A stretch of 64,000 bases of DNA, taken from the NCBI RefSeq assembly GCF_042186555.1, contig NC_133328.1, positions 60,187,431-60,251,430 on the forward strand. Direction: 5' to 3'. The translations under genes were made by a program, and so were the position numbers. The notes under the pieces were generated by a model that did no database searches, was not told the DNA's origin, and was given only the letters and a program-made list of their open reading frames with translations. Of this stretch, positions 10,075 through 19,650 are shown in pieces (position 1 is the stretch's first letter; the number at the start of each line of letters is the position of its first letter). The stretch comes from Aquarana catesbeiana (Eukaryota; Chordata; Amphibia; Anura; Ranidae).

Positions 10075-11706
10075 TATGTGTAAACAAGGGTTGTGGCGCT
10101 TCCTATGGGGTACTGGATGGGAGGGGTGTTAATAATGTACACGGGTGGTTCCCTCAATGAGCCCCAATACAGGTACCTGGTAGCTACCAGGGACAAACTA
10201 TGTTACCGTAAGGGTCTGTATGTCTATAACTAGATATACACACATACATCCATATACACCCGCCTGTATCAACAAAAATAATATTCCTGAAGATGGTTCA
10301 TTCAGACCTAATTAAAAGGGGTGTGGGCTGGTTCATTCAGACCTAATTAAAAGGGGTGTGGGCTGGAGCCCCTGTGGCTGTGATACATATGCCACCACTA
10401 GGTAATCATGTGTGTGTAACCTTATAAATGCTCTTCTGCCAAAATAATCCAAACACTCTGCTACCCGTGCCAAGTGAACATACATAAATGAGCATACATA
10501 GAATATGTTACCCAAACATTACATATAATAATCAAATGAACATAATGTGATCAAATTAAGTGCAAAGGAAACCAATAATTAGTGATAGTAGTCCATAAAA
10601 TAAAGAACTTGTTCAAATCCAGTATTCCAAACAATTTCGTGACTTGGGTGCTCTCGGGTAATTCCTGTGACTTTAGTGCTCCCCCTTCAGATCCCCACTC
10701 ACCAAATACAACAACCCCGTAAAGGGGCAACCAGCATAAGATGTCTCTTTCACGATCTCTTCTCCACGCTGATCTGGCGGGCTTTACAGGATGGTTTCCG
10801 TTGGTTATCCCAATAGATTCCCAGATCCGGGTATACAGGTGGCTTTCTAATAGGTAGAATGTTCACAATGGCTCCCTCATGGAAAGGAAAAAATAGGAAG
10901 CTTCCATGGTGTAGTATGTAAAAGGCTTTATTCAAAAAACTCCATCAACAATCAGCGGAGTATATTAGGCAAAATAAAGTGCATAAACCATAAAAAATAT
11001 AATAGGCTAACTCAGACCGAAGCCTGAGAACAGACCCGTAGCGAGGTGGAAGGCGCGTACCGCCGGTAAGAGCTGTGTGCGCTCTGCTTGCGTTCCAACT
11101 AAAGTTCGTGTCTGGAAGCGGTATGCGCTCCACCTGCGTGTCAGCTAGGGTCCGTAACCGGAAGTGACGTAGCGTGCGTGGCGTCGTTGTACGCGTTTCG
11201 TCATAGACGTCTTCAGCAACGATGCCAGCACGCCACGCGCTACGTCCATTTAAGGAGCCGTCAGTTTCGATCCGCCCCTTAATTTCTACCCCATCCAATC
11301 CTATCATACCAAGGCGGGGTGACACTCCCACCTAAGCTGGAGTGTCAGCAGGGATGGTCGTACACCATTATTCGTATTACAAACCCGACTAATGGGTTAG
11401 AATCTGCCCTCCTATATATTAAATAATACCAAATGGTTAGGAAGTGGGCATAAGGATAAATATAACGTAAACTACAATTAGAATTTAGAATTAAAAATTA
11501 AAAATTAAAAATTAAGATTTAAAATTAAAATTAAAAATGGAATTAAGTTTAATTAAAATTAAATTAAAATTAGATATATAGATATATACCCAGCCCGTTG
11601 TGGGATAGTAAATATGGGAAAACCATGAGGCTTATTATGGACCAAGTGTGTGAAGGAAGGAACCTGTCCATAGATTTACTCTCAGACACTTGAGAGCAGG
11701 GAAGGA
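10075..11706. repeat. PLE2 left inverted arm
   Basis: Reverse complement of 14263-15893. Contains a tandem duplication of a 36-bp segment, GGTTCATTCAGACCTAATTA followed by AAAGGGGTGTGGGCTG (about 10294-10365), and a hammerhead-like motif at 11181-11225. Short open frames inside the arm (minus strand, 10945-11331) are mirrored exactly in the other arm (14637-15023). They overlap the ribozyme motif and look non-coding. Confidence 0.93.
11181..11225 (-). ncRNA. Hammerhead-ribozyme-like motif, PLE2 left arm
   Basis: Read on the minus strand: helix I GCATCGTTG, core CTGAAGA, helix II CGTCTATGAC (GUC/GAC pairing, UAU loop), core GAAA, helix III CGCG (two pairs counting A-U), U then A as the cleavage residue, and helix I' CAACGACGC. 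Helix I pairs over 9 positions with one mismatch. Penelope-like elements are known to carry hammerheads with minimal helix III. One extra C precedes helix II relative to the canonical core. Activity is not shown. Confidence 0.75.
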
Positions 11707-11957
11707 AAAAGGGGATGTTGTTACAAGTCGAGACCCCCAGTATTAGTTATAGTGAAAGTATATATAGGTTTCTGTATTCCAAATATTTGGGGGTATTGCC
11801 TTTTGGGTCAGAGGATTTTCTAGAAGGAGATTTGGGGTCACCCCCCTATTCTATGTGTAAGTGGCTAAGAAGCTATATATGCATTACCTTACACCTTATA
11901 TCCATAGGGGGAAGAGACGGTAGATATTCACAGATATAAGTAATGTACCCCTATCTC
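11707..11957 (-). other. PLE2 3' untranslated segment
   Basis: Single-copy sequence between the left arm and the stop codon of the PLE2 ORF. No reading frame with family resemblance and no repeat is seen. Confidence 0.5.
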
Positions 11958-14166
11958 TCACGGATTAGCCAGGAAACAGTTTAAATCGATATCCAGGTTG
12001 AGGCCCCTCGGAGCAAGGGACCTCAGCCTGTATATCCATGCGGTTTCGTTTTGTGATATAAGTGTGGTTTTGTTGCCCCCTCGCCAGTGATCCCTCACAC
12101 AGTCAATCCCATAGAAGATCATCCCTGTGGGGTCCCGGTTATGTACTGTGTCGAAGTGGCGGGAAAGATGGTGTTTTGGGAACCCTTTTTTGATGTTTTT
12201 TATGTGTTCCCGTATTCTCACATATAGGGGTCGGGTGGTTCTGCCCACATATTGCATTTGGCACGGGCACTCGATGATATAGGTCACGTGTGTGCTCTGA
12301 CAAGTGATGAGTTCCCTGATCTGGTATTGTTTGTGATCTGATCTTGATTTAAAAGTTTCCCTTTTCCGAGGTTGTTTCTTGGTGACCCTACATGGTAGAC
12401 ATTTTTGGCACCTGTAAAACCCTTTCATGTCTGGGAAAAATCCGAGTCGTTTTGGGGGGGTTTACAACATTATGTACTAAAAGGTGTCGTAGATTAGGCG
12501 CTTTTCGATATACTACCTTTGGTTTATTAGGTAATATACTAGCTAGTGTTCTATCCTCCTTTAAGATAGGCCAGTACTTCTTCAGGATCTGCTCAAAATC
12601 TTTGTATTGAGAGTTGAAACCTGTAATGAACGTCAATTCTGCATTGTTTTTCTTCCTTTTGGGTTTTGTCAGTAGATTCTTGCGGTCTAGTTTTGCTACG
12701 TCCCCCTTCAGCTTATTCAACGAGTCTAGGTTGTATCCTTTTTCATGAAACCGCTCTACCAGGATGCTCGCTTGTTCCAAATAATCATCCATGGTTGCGC
12801 AGTTTCTCCTTAGTCTCGTTAACTGGCCTTTGGGGATGTTATCCTTCCACTGGGGATGGTGACAACTGTTAATAGGGATGTACCCGTTTCTATCGGTTGC
12901 CTTGAAGAAGGTTTTTGTACACAGGCCATCATTCTTCTTAAATATTTCAAGGTCGAGATATTCAATCTTTTGGGGGTCCCATTTCCCTGTGAAGGTTAGT
13001 CCGTATCTATTGTTATTCAGCCCTTGCAAGAATTTTTCAAAGGTCTCAGATGTTCCATCCCAAAATATGATTAAGTCATCTATGTACCTACGGTACAGTT
13101 TCACTTGTGGTATATCTCTAGCATAAATGTATTCCTCTTCCCACATGTTCATGAGCAAGTTGGCCACACTTGGTGCGTACCTAGCGCCCATAGCGACTCC
13201 CTTGGTTTGAACATAGTAGTTTTGGTCATACCAGAAATAGTTACAGGACATCGCCAGCTCCAGGCCTTCAAGTATGAAATCTATCTGTTCTTGTCTCATA
13301 CTAGTAAGCTCATGGAGAGCTTTTTCCACACCAAGCAAGCCATCTTGTTGTACAATGCTAGTATATAGCGAATTCACGTCAATAGTGGCTAGTAAATATT
13401 TTTGTGCCCCGTCCATTTGCTGTAATTCTCCTAAAAGTTGGGCACTATCCCGTAAGTACGATTTTCCCTTCTTGACAAGCGGTTTAAGGAATACATCAAG
13501 ATACTCTCCTAGCCTAGAGAATACTGAATTAATACCACTAATTATGGGTCTTCCTGGTGGTTTGTGTAATCGTTTGTGGATTTTTGGTGTATAATAAATC
13601 ACCGGAGTTTTCGTGGAACTTGAGACTAAATATTCTGCTTCTTTAGTGTTTAGGATTCCAATCTGTTTTCCTTTGTTTACATAGGCTCTCAATTTCTTTT
13701 CATATGCACGCTTAGGATTCTTCCCAAGTTTGCTGTAGGTGTTTTCTACCTGAAGCAGGTTCCTCATCTCCTCCTCATAATCTTTCTTATTTAATATTAC
13801 TAGCCCTCCCCCTTTATCTGCGGGTCTTATGACCACCTCCCTTCTCTTACTCAAAGATTTTATTGTTTTCCAGACATTTCTCGTTTTGTGGTTGTTCTGT
13901 TTTTCTAGCTTCCTCAGATCGTCTTCCACCATTTTCTGGAATGCTTCCATGCATTGATTCCCAGATGTTTTAGGGTTAAAGATGGAGTTGTTTTTCAAAC
14001 TTGTTTGCTCATATATTACTTCTCTCCTGGTTCTTGTATCGGTTTTTGTGAGGAAGTGTTTTTTAAGATTGAGTTTCCTCATAAACTTTTTCAAATCAAT
14101 ATAAGTTTCAAATTTATCCAGATGTTTTTCAGGCGCAAATTTGAGCCCTAAATCAAGAATTTTCAT
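11958..14166 (-). CDS. PLE2 reverse transcriptase / GIY-YIG endonuclease, one frameshift
   Basis: Penelope-like polyprotein that would copy the element RNA at a nick made by its own endonuclease. The first 592-codon frame (14166 to 12388) has RPADKGGGLVI (114-124), YTPKIHK (192-198), PPGRPIISG (203-211), motif A ATIDVNSLYTS with D263, motif B QTKGVAMGARYAPSVANL (320-337) and intact YIDD (361-364). The C-terminal part (12428 to 11958, another frame) has CQKCLPC zinc-ligand spacing and a GIY-YIG core (VTYIIECPCQMQYVG, then RIREH). The frames are offset at a run of seven G on the + strand (12454-12460), the only break seen, so about 735 residues may have been continuous. The frame also stays open upstream of the Met to about 14275, into the right arm (GIFNLSDVQFSEDE), so the true start is unclear. 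Confidence 0.88.
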
Positions 14167-14262
14167 CTCATCTTCAGAAAATTGGACGTCACTGAGGTTA
14201 AAGATACCCTTCCCTAATATTCTCGTCTTCGTTTTCTTCCTCCCTCCTCTATTTCCTCTGGT

Positions 14263-15893
14263 CCTTCCCTGCTCTCAAGTGTCTGAGAGTAAATCTATGG
14301 ACAGGTTCCTTCCTTCACACACTTGGTCCATAATAAGCCTCATGGTTTTCCCATATTTACTATCCCACAACGGGCTGGGTATATATCTATATATCTAATT
14401 TTAATTTAATTTTAATTAAACTTAATTCCATTTTTAATTTTAATTTTAAATCTTAATTTTTAATTTTTAATTTTTAATTCTAAATTCTAATTGTAGTTTA
14501 CGTTATATTTATCCTTATGCCCACTTCCTAACCATTTGGTATTATTTAATATATAGGAGGGCAGATTCTAACCCATTAGTCGGGTTTGTAATACGAATAA
14601 TGGTGTACGACCATCCCTGCTGACACTCCAGCTTAGGTGGGAGTGTCACCCCGCCTTGGTATGATAGGATTGGATGGGGTAGAAATTAAGGGGCGGATCG
14701 AAACTGACGGCTCCTTAAATGGACGTAGCGCGTGGCATGCTGGCATCGTTGCTGAAGACGTCTATGACGAAACGCGTACAACGACGCCACGCACGCTACG
14801 TCACTTCCGGTTACGGACCCTAGCTGACACGCAGGTGGAGCGCATACCGCTTCCAGACACGAACTTTAGTTGGAACGCAAGCAGAGCGCACACAGCTCTT
14901 ACCGGCGGTACGCGCCTTCCACCTCGCTACGGGTCTGTTCTCAGGCTTCGGTCTGAGTTAGCCTATTATATTTTTTATGGTTTATGCACTTTATTTTGCC
15001 TAATATACTCCGCTGATTGTTGATGGAGTTTTTTGAATAAAGCCTTTTACATACTACACCATGGAAGCTTCCTATTTTTTCCTTTCCATGAGGGAGCCAT
15101 TGTGAACATTCTACCTATTAGAAAGCCACCTGTATACCCGGATCTGGGAATCTATTGGGATAACCAACGGAAACCATCCTGTAAAGCCCGCCAGATCAGC
15201 GTGGAGAAGAGATCGTGAAAGAGACATCTTATGCTGGTTGCCCCTTTACGGGGTTGTTGTATTTGGTGAGTGGGGATCTGAAGGGGGAGCACTAAAGTCA
15301 CAGGAATTACCCGAGAGCACCCAAGTCACGAAATTGTTTGGAATACTGGATTTGAACAAGTTCTTTATTTTATGGACTACTATCACTAATTATTGGTTTC
15401 CTTTGCACTTAATTTGATCACATTATGTTCATTTGATTATTATATGTAATGTTTGGGTAACATATTCTATGTATGCTCATTTATGTATGTTCACTTGGCA
15501 CGGGTAGCAGAGTGTTTGGATTATTTTGGCAGAAGAGCATTTATAAGGTTACACACACATGATTACCTAGTGGTGGCATATGTATCACAGCCACAGGGGC
15601 TCCAGCCCACACCCCTTTTAATTAGGTCTGAATGAACCAGCCCACACCCCTTTTAATTAGGTCTGAATGAACCATCTTCAGGAATATTATTTTTGTTGAT
15701 ACAGGCGGGTGTATATGGATGTATGTGTGTATATCTAGTTATAGACATACAGACCCTTACGGTAACATAGTTTGTCCCTGGTAGCTACCAGGTACCTGTA
15801 TTGGGGCTCATTGAGGGAACCACCCGTGTACATTATTAACACCCCTCCCATCCAGTACCCCATAGGAAGCGCCACAACCCTTGTTTACACATA
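14263..15893. repeat. PLE2 right inverted arm
   Basis: Reverse complement of 10075-11706, with the same 36-bp tandem duplication (about 15603-15674) and hammerhead-like motif. For the minus-strand ORF this is the upstream arm, so a promoter would be expected here; I did not identify one. Confidence 0.93.
14743..14787 (+). ncRNA. Hammerhead-ribozyme-like motif, PLE2 right arm
   Basis: Mirror copy of the left-arm motif: GCATCGTTG / CTGAAGA / CGTCTATGAC / GAAA / CGCGTA / CAACGACGC, all core residues identical. Presence in both arms in opposite orientation means transcripts of either strand would contain it. Confidence 0.75.
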
Positions 15894-15985
15894 TATTAGT
15901 TCACAGAGAATCCTTTTAGGAAGCTCTTTTAAGGGAGGCAGCACACCTAACTTAGTGTCCTAAGCGCAGCTTTTTGTTCTTAACT
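15894..15985 (+). other. PLE2 unpaired tail before the target duplication
   Basis: 92 bases outside the inverted arm but inside the target duplication. It ends TCCTAAGCGCAGCTTTTTGT. A similar end, CCTAGCGCAATTCTTTTTTG, closes the foldback element at 47902-49023, suggesting a shared terminal signal recognised during insertion. Confidence 0.55.
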
Positions 15986-16337
15986 AAAGAACTCTCATTT
16001 AACCCACATCATATCTTTGAGATACTAAATCTTAAATATAATAAACGGGTAACAATTGGCGAGCCCAGAAGTAGAGTACAAGACTGAAAGTATTTAATAT
16101 AATACCGAGATTTGTGTAATGCAGATTAAGATTATTGGGGGGAATTTAGTTTGTTCAGTTTGTCCGTAATTTTAATTGAAAAAGTTCTTTGGAAGTACCA
16201 TTATAACCGGTCAATGTAATGGGGAGGAAGTAACTTGGCGGGAACATTTTTTATTTGTTTTTATTTGTTTCTTTTGTGCTCACCAAGCTTCATTGCTCTC
16301 TCTAACCATTGTTTGAGCGTGCTTTATGGTTGTAACT

Positions 16338-17041
16338 GTTCGAACGACACCCTCTTTGATAAGGAGGCGACAGCCCTTCGAATGAGATTACGTGCCCAAG
16401 GTTATTCAAACAGCATTCTAAAAAAAGCTTATAAAAAAGCCAAAAACAAAACATGATCTGAGTTATTTTTTCCACATTGGAAAACTGAAACCAACAGCGA
16501 GCTCTGTCACTACGTGACAAACTAGTACATAGTGAGCTTATGATAAATAAGACTAAAGTCAAATATCGAGGTACGTACCCATGTGGCCATTGCGGCTACT
16601 GTCAATATATGGCTACATGCAAGAATATTATTCTGCCTAACGGAGAGGATTTCCAACCCAAACACTATGTTAATTGGCGCAGAGCAGGGGTAGTATATTT
16701 ACTGTCCTGCAATTGCGGCAGTTTTTACGTAGGGAAGACTAAATTAGAATTCTGGCACCGCATATATTAACATGCTGTTAATGTTGAGAAAGAAGATCCT
16801 TCTCTCCCCCTGGGTAGGCATAGTGCATCAGTACATGGGGATACTATTCCCTATTTTTTTAGCACTGGATCACATTGGTGCTACCCCACGCAGAGGTGAC
16901 TACAATAAATCTCTTTTACAGAGTGAACCCAGATGGATATTCCATCTAAAAGCTACCACGGCACCTGGCCTCAATGAGGCCTTCAATTTTAGACCCTTTC
17001 TACCCGACTTTGAATCAGGAGTCTGTGAACTATATCTCTAA
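16338..17041 (+). pseudogene. PLE1 linker and GIY-YIG endonuclease relic
   Basis: PLE1 resumes with NDTLFDKEATALRMRLRAQG, which joins to the YIRAKRN ending at 9406. After stops around 16454-16540 the endonuclease follows: zinc-ligand cluster CGHCGYC (about 16573), then VVYLLSCNCGSFYVGKTKLE (about 16690-16750), the GIY and YIG halves of the nuclease core. A stop at 16768-16770 and a frameshift separate the last part (16772-17041), which ends near the Penelope C-terminal SEPRWIFHLKATTAPGLNEA text. Confidence 0.85.
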
Positions 17042-17508
17042 TGCACATCACACTAGCCTTTTCAACCCTTCTTCCCAATTACAGATCATTATAGTTGATT
17101 ACATTGTTTATTCTTAGTAGTCTACCAACAGCGTTGTTTATACCTATATTTATATATAGTTTTTTTCATTCTTTATTGTACACACTGTATCAAACGTTGT
17201 ATATCATTATCAGATGCCAAGTTAATTGGTTGTCATAATGCCTAGAACTTTCTTGTAGGTTAATCTGCTATGTTTGTGTGTTATATTAACAATTCGATTT
17301 CCATCAATATGCTGTCATTGTTTGCAACTTCTATCCATTTGTGTAAGTATTAGTGGTCCTCCTTCCTCGCCCACTTTCCGGTCTGAGGTGCCCTTTACTT
17401 AACTCCCAGCGCTTGGGGGTCCGCGGTTTTACTCCTCCAATTTTTTGGGGGGGTCGCTTGGGACATTGTTTTGGCTATGGGTTCCCCGGTTTCCTGGGTT
17501 TTAGAGTA
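17042..17508 (+). other. PLE1 3' non-coding tail
   Basis: No gene. AT-rich, then GC-rich from about 17355 with TTTTTTGGGGGGGTCGCTTG. Array sequence resumes at about 17509 (AATTGAAACAAAATGTGAAA). Confidence 0.5.
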
Positions 17509-18522
17509 GAATTGAAACAAAATGTGAAATTTGGGAACTCACAGGATACATGAGTGACAATGGGCATGATCAGATTAGTGAGTATATGTTCATAGCAAGA
17601 GCATGTAAATCTTATAAGCAACACCATGTAAGCCTTAAAGCATATAGTCATATAGGCATCTCATTAAAACAAAAGGATTTAATATAATTTTAATGGACTC
17701 ATGTTATAAGTGACTCAACACACCAAACAGAATGTAAAATTTGGGAACTCACAGTATACATGATCAGCATCATTGTGATCAGATCAGTGAGTGTATATTC
17801 ATAGCAAGAGCATGTAAGCCTTAGAAGAATTGTGTCATATAAGCATCTCATTAAAACAAAAGACTTTAATATCATTAGAAAAGAATTAAAACTAAATGTG
17901 AATCTTAGAAGCATTTTGTCATAAAAGCATCATTTTAAAACAAAAGGCTTACAAAATGTGAAAGTTGGGAACTCACATGATACATGAGCAAAACATGTTT
18001 AAAGCAAGAGCATGTAAGTCTTATAAGCAACACCATGTAAGTATTTTAATCATATAGCCATGTCATTAAAACAAAAGGCTTTAATATAATTTTAATGGAC
18101 TCATGTAAATCTTTTAAGCATATGATCATATTGGCATCTTATTAAAACAAAAGGCTAATATAATTGGAAAGGACTCAAATCATAAGTGACTCAACACACC
18201 AAACAGAATGTGAAAGTTGGGAATTCACAGGATACATTATCAGCACCCGTGTGATCAGATCAGTAAGTGTATGCTCATAGCAAGAGCATGTAAGTCTTAT
18301 GCCGCGTAGACACGGTCGGATTTTCCGATGGGAAATGTTGGATGTGAGCTTGTTGGCTGAAAGTCCGATCGTGTGTATGAGGCATCAGAAGCATTTTGTC
18401 ATATAAGCATAATTTTAAAACAAAAGGCTTTAATGTCATTAGAATAAAATTAAAACAAAATGTGAAAGTTGGGAACTTATAGGATACATGAGGGACAATG
18501 GGCATATTCAGATCAGTGAGAA
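17509..18522 (+). repeat. Old tandem array, middle segment
   Basis: Three to four diverged units with the landmark order described for 5309-5568 (CATGTAAGTCTTATAAGCAA, TCATTAAAACAAAAGGC, GGGAACTCACAGGATACATG, GATCAGATCAGTGAG). Unit length varies, roughly 250 bp, through internal losses. Contains MITE copy B. Confidence 0.85.
18300..18386. mobile_element. Inverted-repeat MITE, copy B (internally deleted)
   Basis: An 87-bp remnant: left end TGCCGCGTAGACACGGTC, right end GATCGTGTGTATGAGGCAT. The interior of the 415-460 bp family is missing. TA precedes it; the right TA is lost. Confidence 0.75.
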
Positions 18523-19298
18523 CAGTTGTGGTCATACGTTTACATACCCTGGCAGAATTTATGATTTCTTGGCCTTTTTCAGAGAATATGAATGAGAACA
18601 CAAAGATAACATCTTGAAACAAGCCACACCACATGTTTTCAGAGAGTCCTGTATTTCACCTGAAGTTATTTGTGGGTTTTTCTTTGCATCCCGAACAATT
18701 TTCCTGGCAATTGTGGCTGAAATTTTAGTCTACCTGACCGTGGTTTGGTTTCAACAGAACCCCTCATTTTCCACTTCTTGATTAGAGTTTGAACACTGCT
18801 GATTGGCATTCTTAATTCCTTGGATATCCTTTTATATCCCTTTCCTGTTTTATACTACCTTTTCCCGCAGATCCTTTGACAACTCTTTTGCTTTCCTCAT
18901 AACTCAGAATCCAGAAACGTCAGTGCGGCACTGGATGAAAGATGCAAAGGTCTGTCAGGAGTCCAGAAACTCATTGACCTTTTATACACACACACTTAAG
19001 CAAACAGGTGAGGATGGTTACCTTTAATAGCCATTCAAACCCCTTTGTGTCAACTTGTGTGCACGTTATCAGGCCAAAATCACCAGGGTGTGTAAACTTT
19101 TGATCAGGGTCATTTAGGTAGTTTCTGTTGCCATTATGATTTGAAAAGAGTAAACACAGTTGATTGATAATAATTTGGCTTGAGCCAAACACTAACCATG
19201 AGTGAAAGAAAAGTTTTCGTGTTATCATTCATATTCTCTGAAAAATGCCCAAGAAATCATAAATTCTGCCAGGGTATGTAAACTTATGAGCACTACTG
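18523..19298. mobile_element. Non-autonomous Tc1 derivative
   Basis: 776 bp with terminal inverted repeats built on TTTACATACCCTGGCAGAAT (left, 18538-18557) and its complement at right (19264-19283), each continuing into ATTTATGATTTCTTGG. CAGT ends and a TA (19299-19300) fit Tc1. The interior holds minus-strand text resembling the transposase helix-turn-helix region (about 18770-18930) but not the catalytic domain. Confidence 0.85.
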
Positions 19299-19650
19299 TA
19301 AATGTCATAGTCACATAAGCTTCTCATTAAACAAAACACTTTAAAATCCCTTGAATGGACTCATGTTATAAATGACTTAACACAACAAACAAAGTGTAAA
19401 AGAAATATGAAAGCTGGGAACCTCCAGGAGGATGGATGATGGGTGTGATGAGGTCAGGGGGTGTATGTTCAGGCAACCTCCAAAAGGAAAGGTGATGGGT
19501 GTGATGAGATCAGGAAGTGTATGTTCAGGAATCCTCCAGGAGGATGGATGATAGGTGTGATGAGAGGAGGAAGGAGGATGGGTGTGATGAGGTCAGGGAG
19601 TGTATGTTAAGGGGACCTCCAGGAGGATGGATGATGGGTGTAATGAGAAG
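19299..19650 (+). repeat. Old tandem array, right segment grading into the minisatellite
   Basis: Opens with array text (CTTCTCATTAAACAAAACAC, GGACTCATGTTATAAATGAC). It continues GGGAACCTCCAGGAGGATGG, ATGATGGGTGTGATGAGGTC, AGGGGGTGTATGTTCAGG, repeated two to three times at roughly 60-110 bp. This is the transition from the long unit to the short one. Confidence 0.8.

Larger units (their letters stand above)
10075..15985 (-). mobile_element. Penelope-like element 2 (PLE2), near-complete, 1.6-kb inverted arms
   Basis: A 5.9-kb element flanked by the 16-bp direct repeat AAAGAACTCTCATTTA (about 10060-10075 and 15984-15999), consistent with target-primed reverse transcription. Layout: left arm 10075-11706, unique 3' segment, ORF on the minus strand (14166 to 11958), right arm 14263-15893, then a 92-bp unpaired tail. 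The arms are almost identical; for example GATGCCAGCACGCC versus the matching GATGCCAGCATGCC is one of few differences seen. Each arm bears a hammerhead-like motif. Low divergence implies recent insertion or arm conversion. Confidence 0.88.
9407..16331. mobile_element. LTR-like insertion in PLE1, itself carrying PLE2
   Basis: PLE1 protein text breaks after GTAACT at 9401-9406 and resumes at GTAACT 16332-16337, giving a 6-bp (or 5-bp) target duplication. Excluding PLE2, the inserted sequence is 9407-10074 plus about 15999-16331. It starts TGAGTTTATATG at 9406 and contains ACGGGTAACA followed by TTGGCGAGCCCAG at about 16051, reminiscent of an LTR end plus primer-binding site. No gag, pol or env text is present and the right end lacks a terminal CA. 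LTR nature is inference; an unclassified DNA element is possible. Confidence 0.45.
5569..17508 (+). mobile_element. Penelope-like element 1 (PLE1) with nested insertions
   Basis: A degenerate + strand Penelope-like retroelement lodged in the tandem array: array sequence stops at about 5568 and resumes at about 17509. Pieces appear in the usual order: N-terminal coiled-coil-like text (about 5640-5820 and 7270-7500), reverse transcriptase (7883-9400), then after a 6.9 kb insertion the linker and a GIY-YIG endonuclease (16338-17041). Interruptions are a SINE-like repeat (5825-5998), a 392-bp repeat (6014-6405), an 80-bp tandem repeat (6763-7162) and the nest at 9407-16331. Element ends are approximate. 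Confidence 0.75.

Noticed and set aside
10945..11331. 128-residue frame duplicated at 14637-15023 in the opposite orientation
   Set aside because: The duplication is due to the PLE2 inverted arms; the frame covers the ribozyme motif and has no protein-family resemblance.
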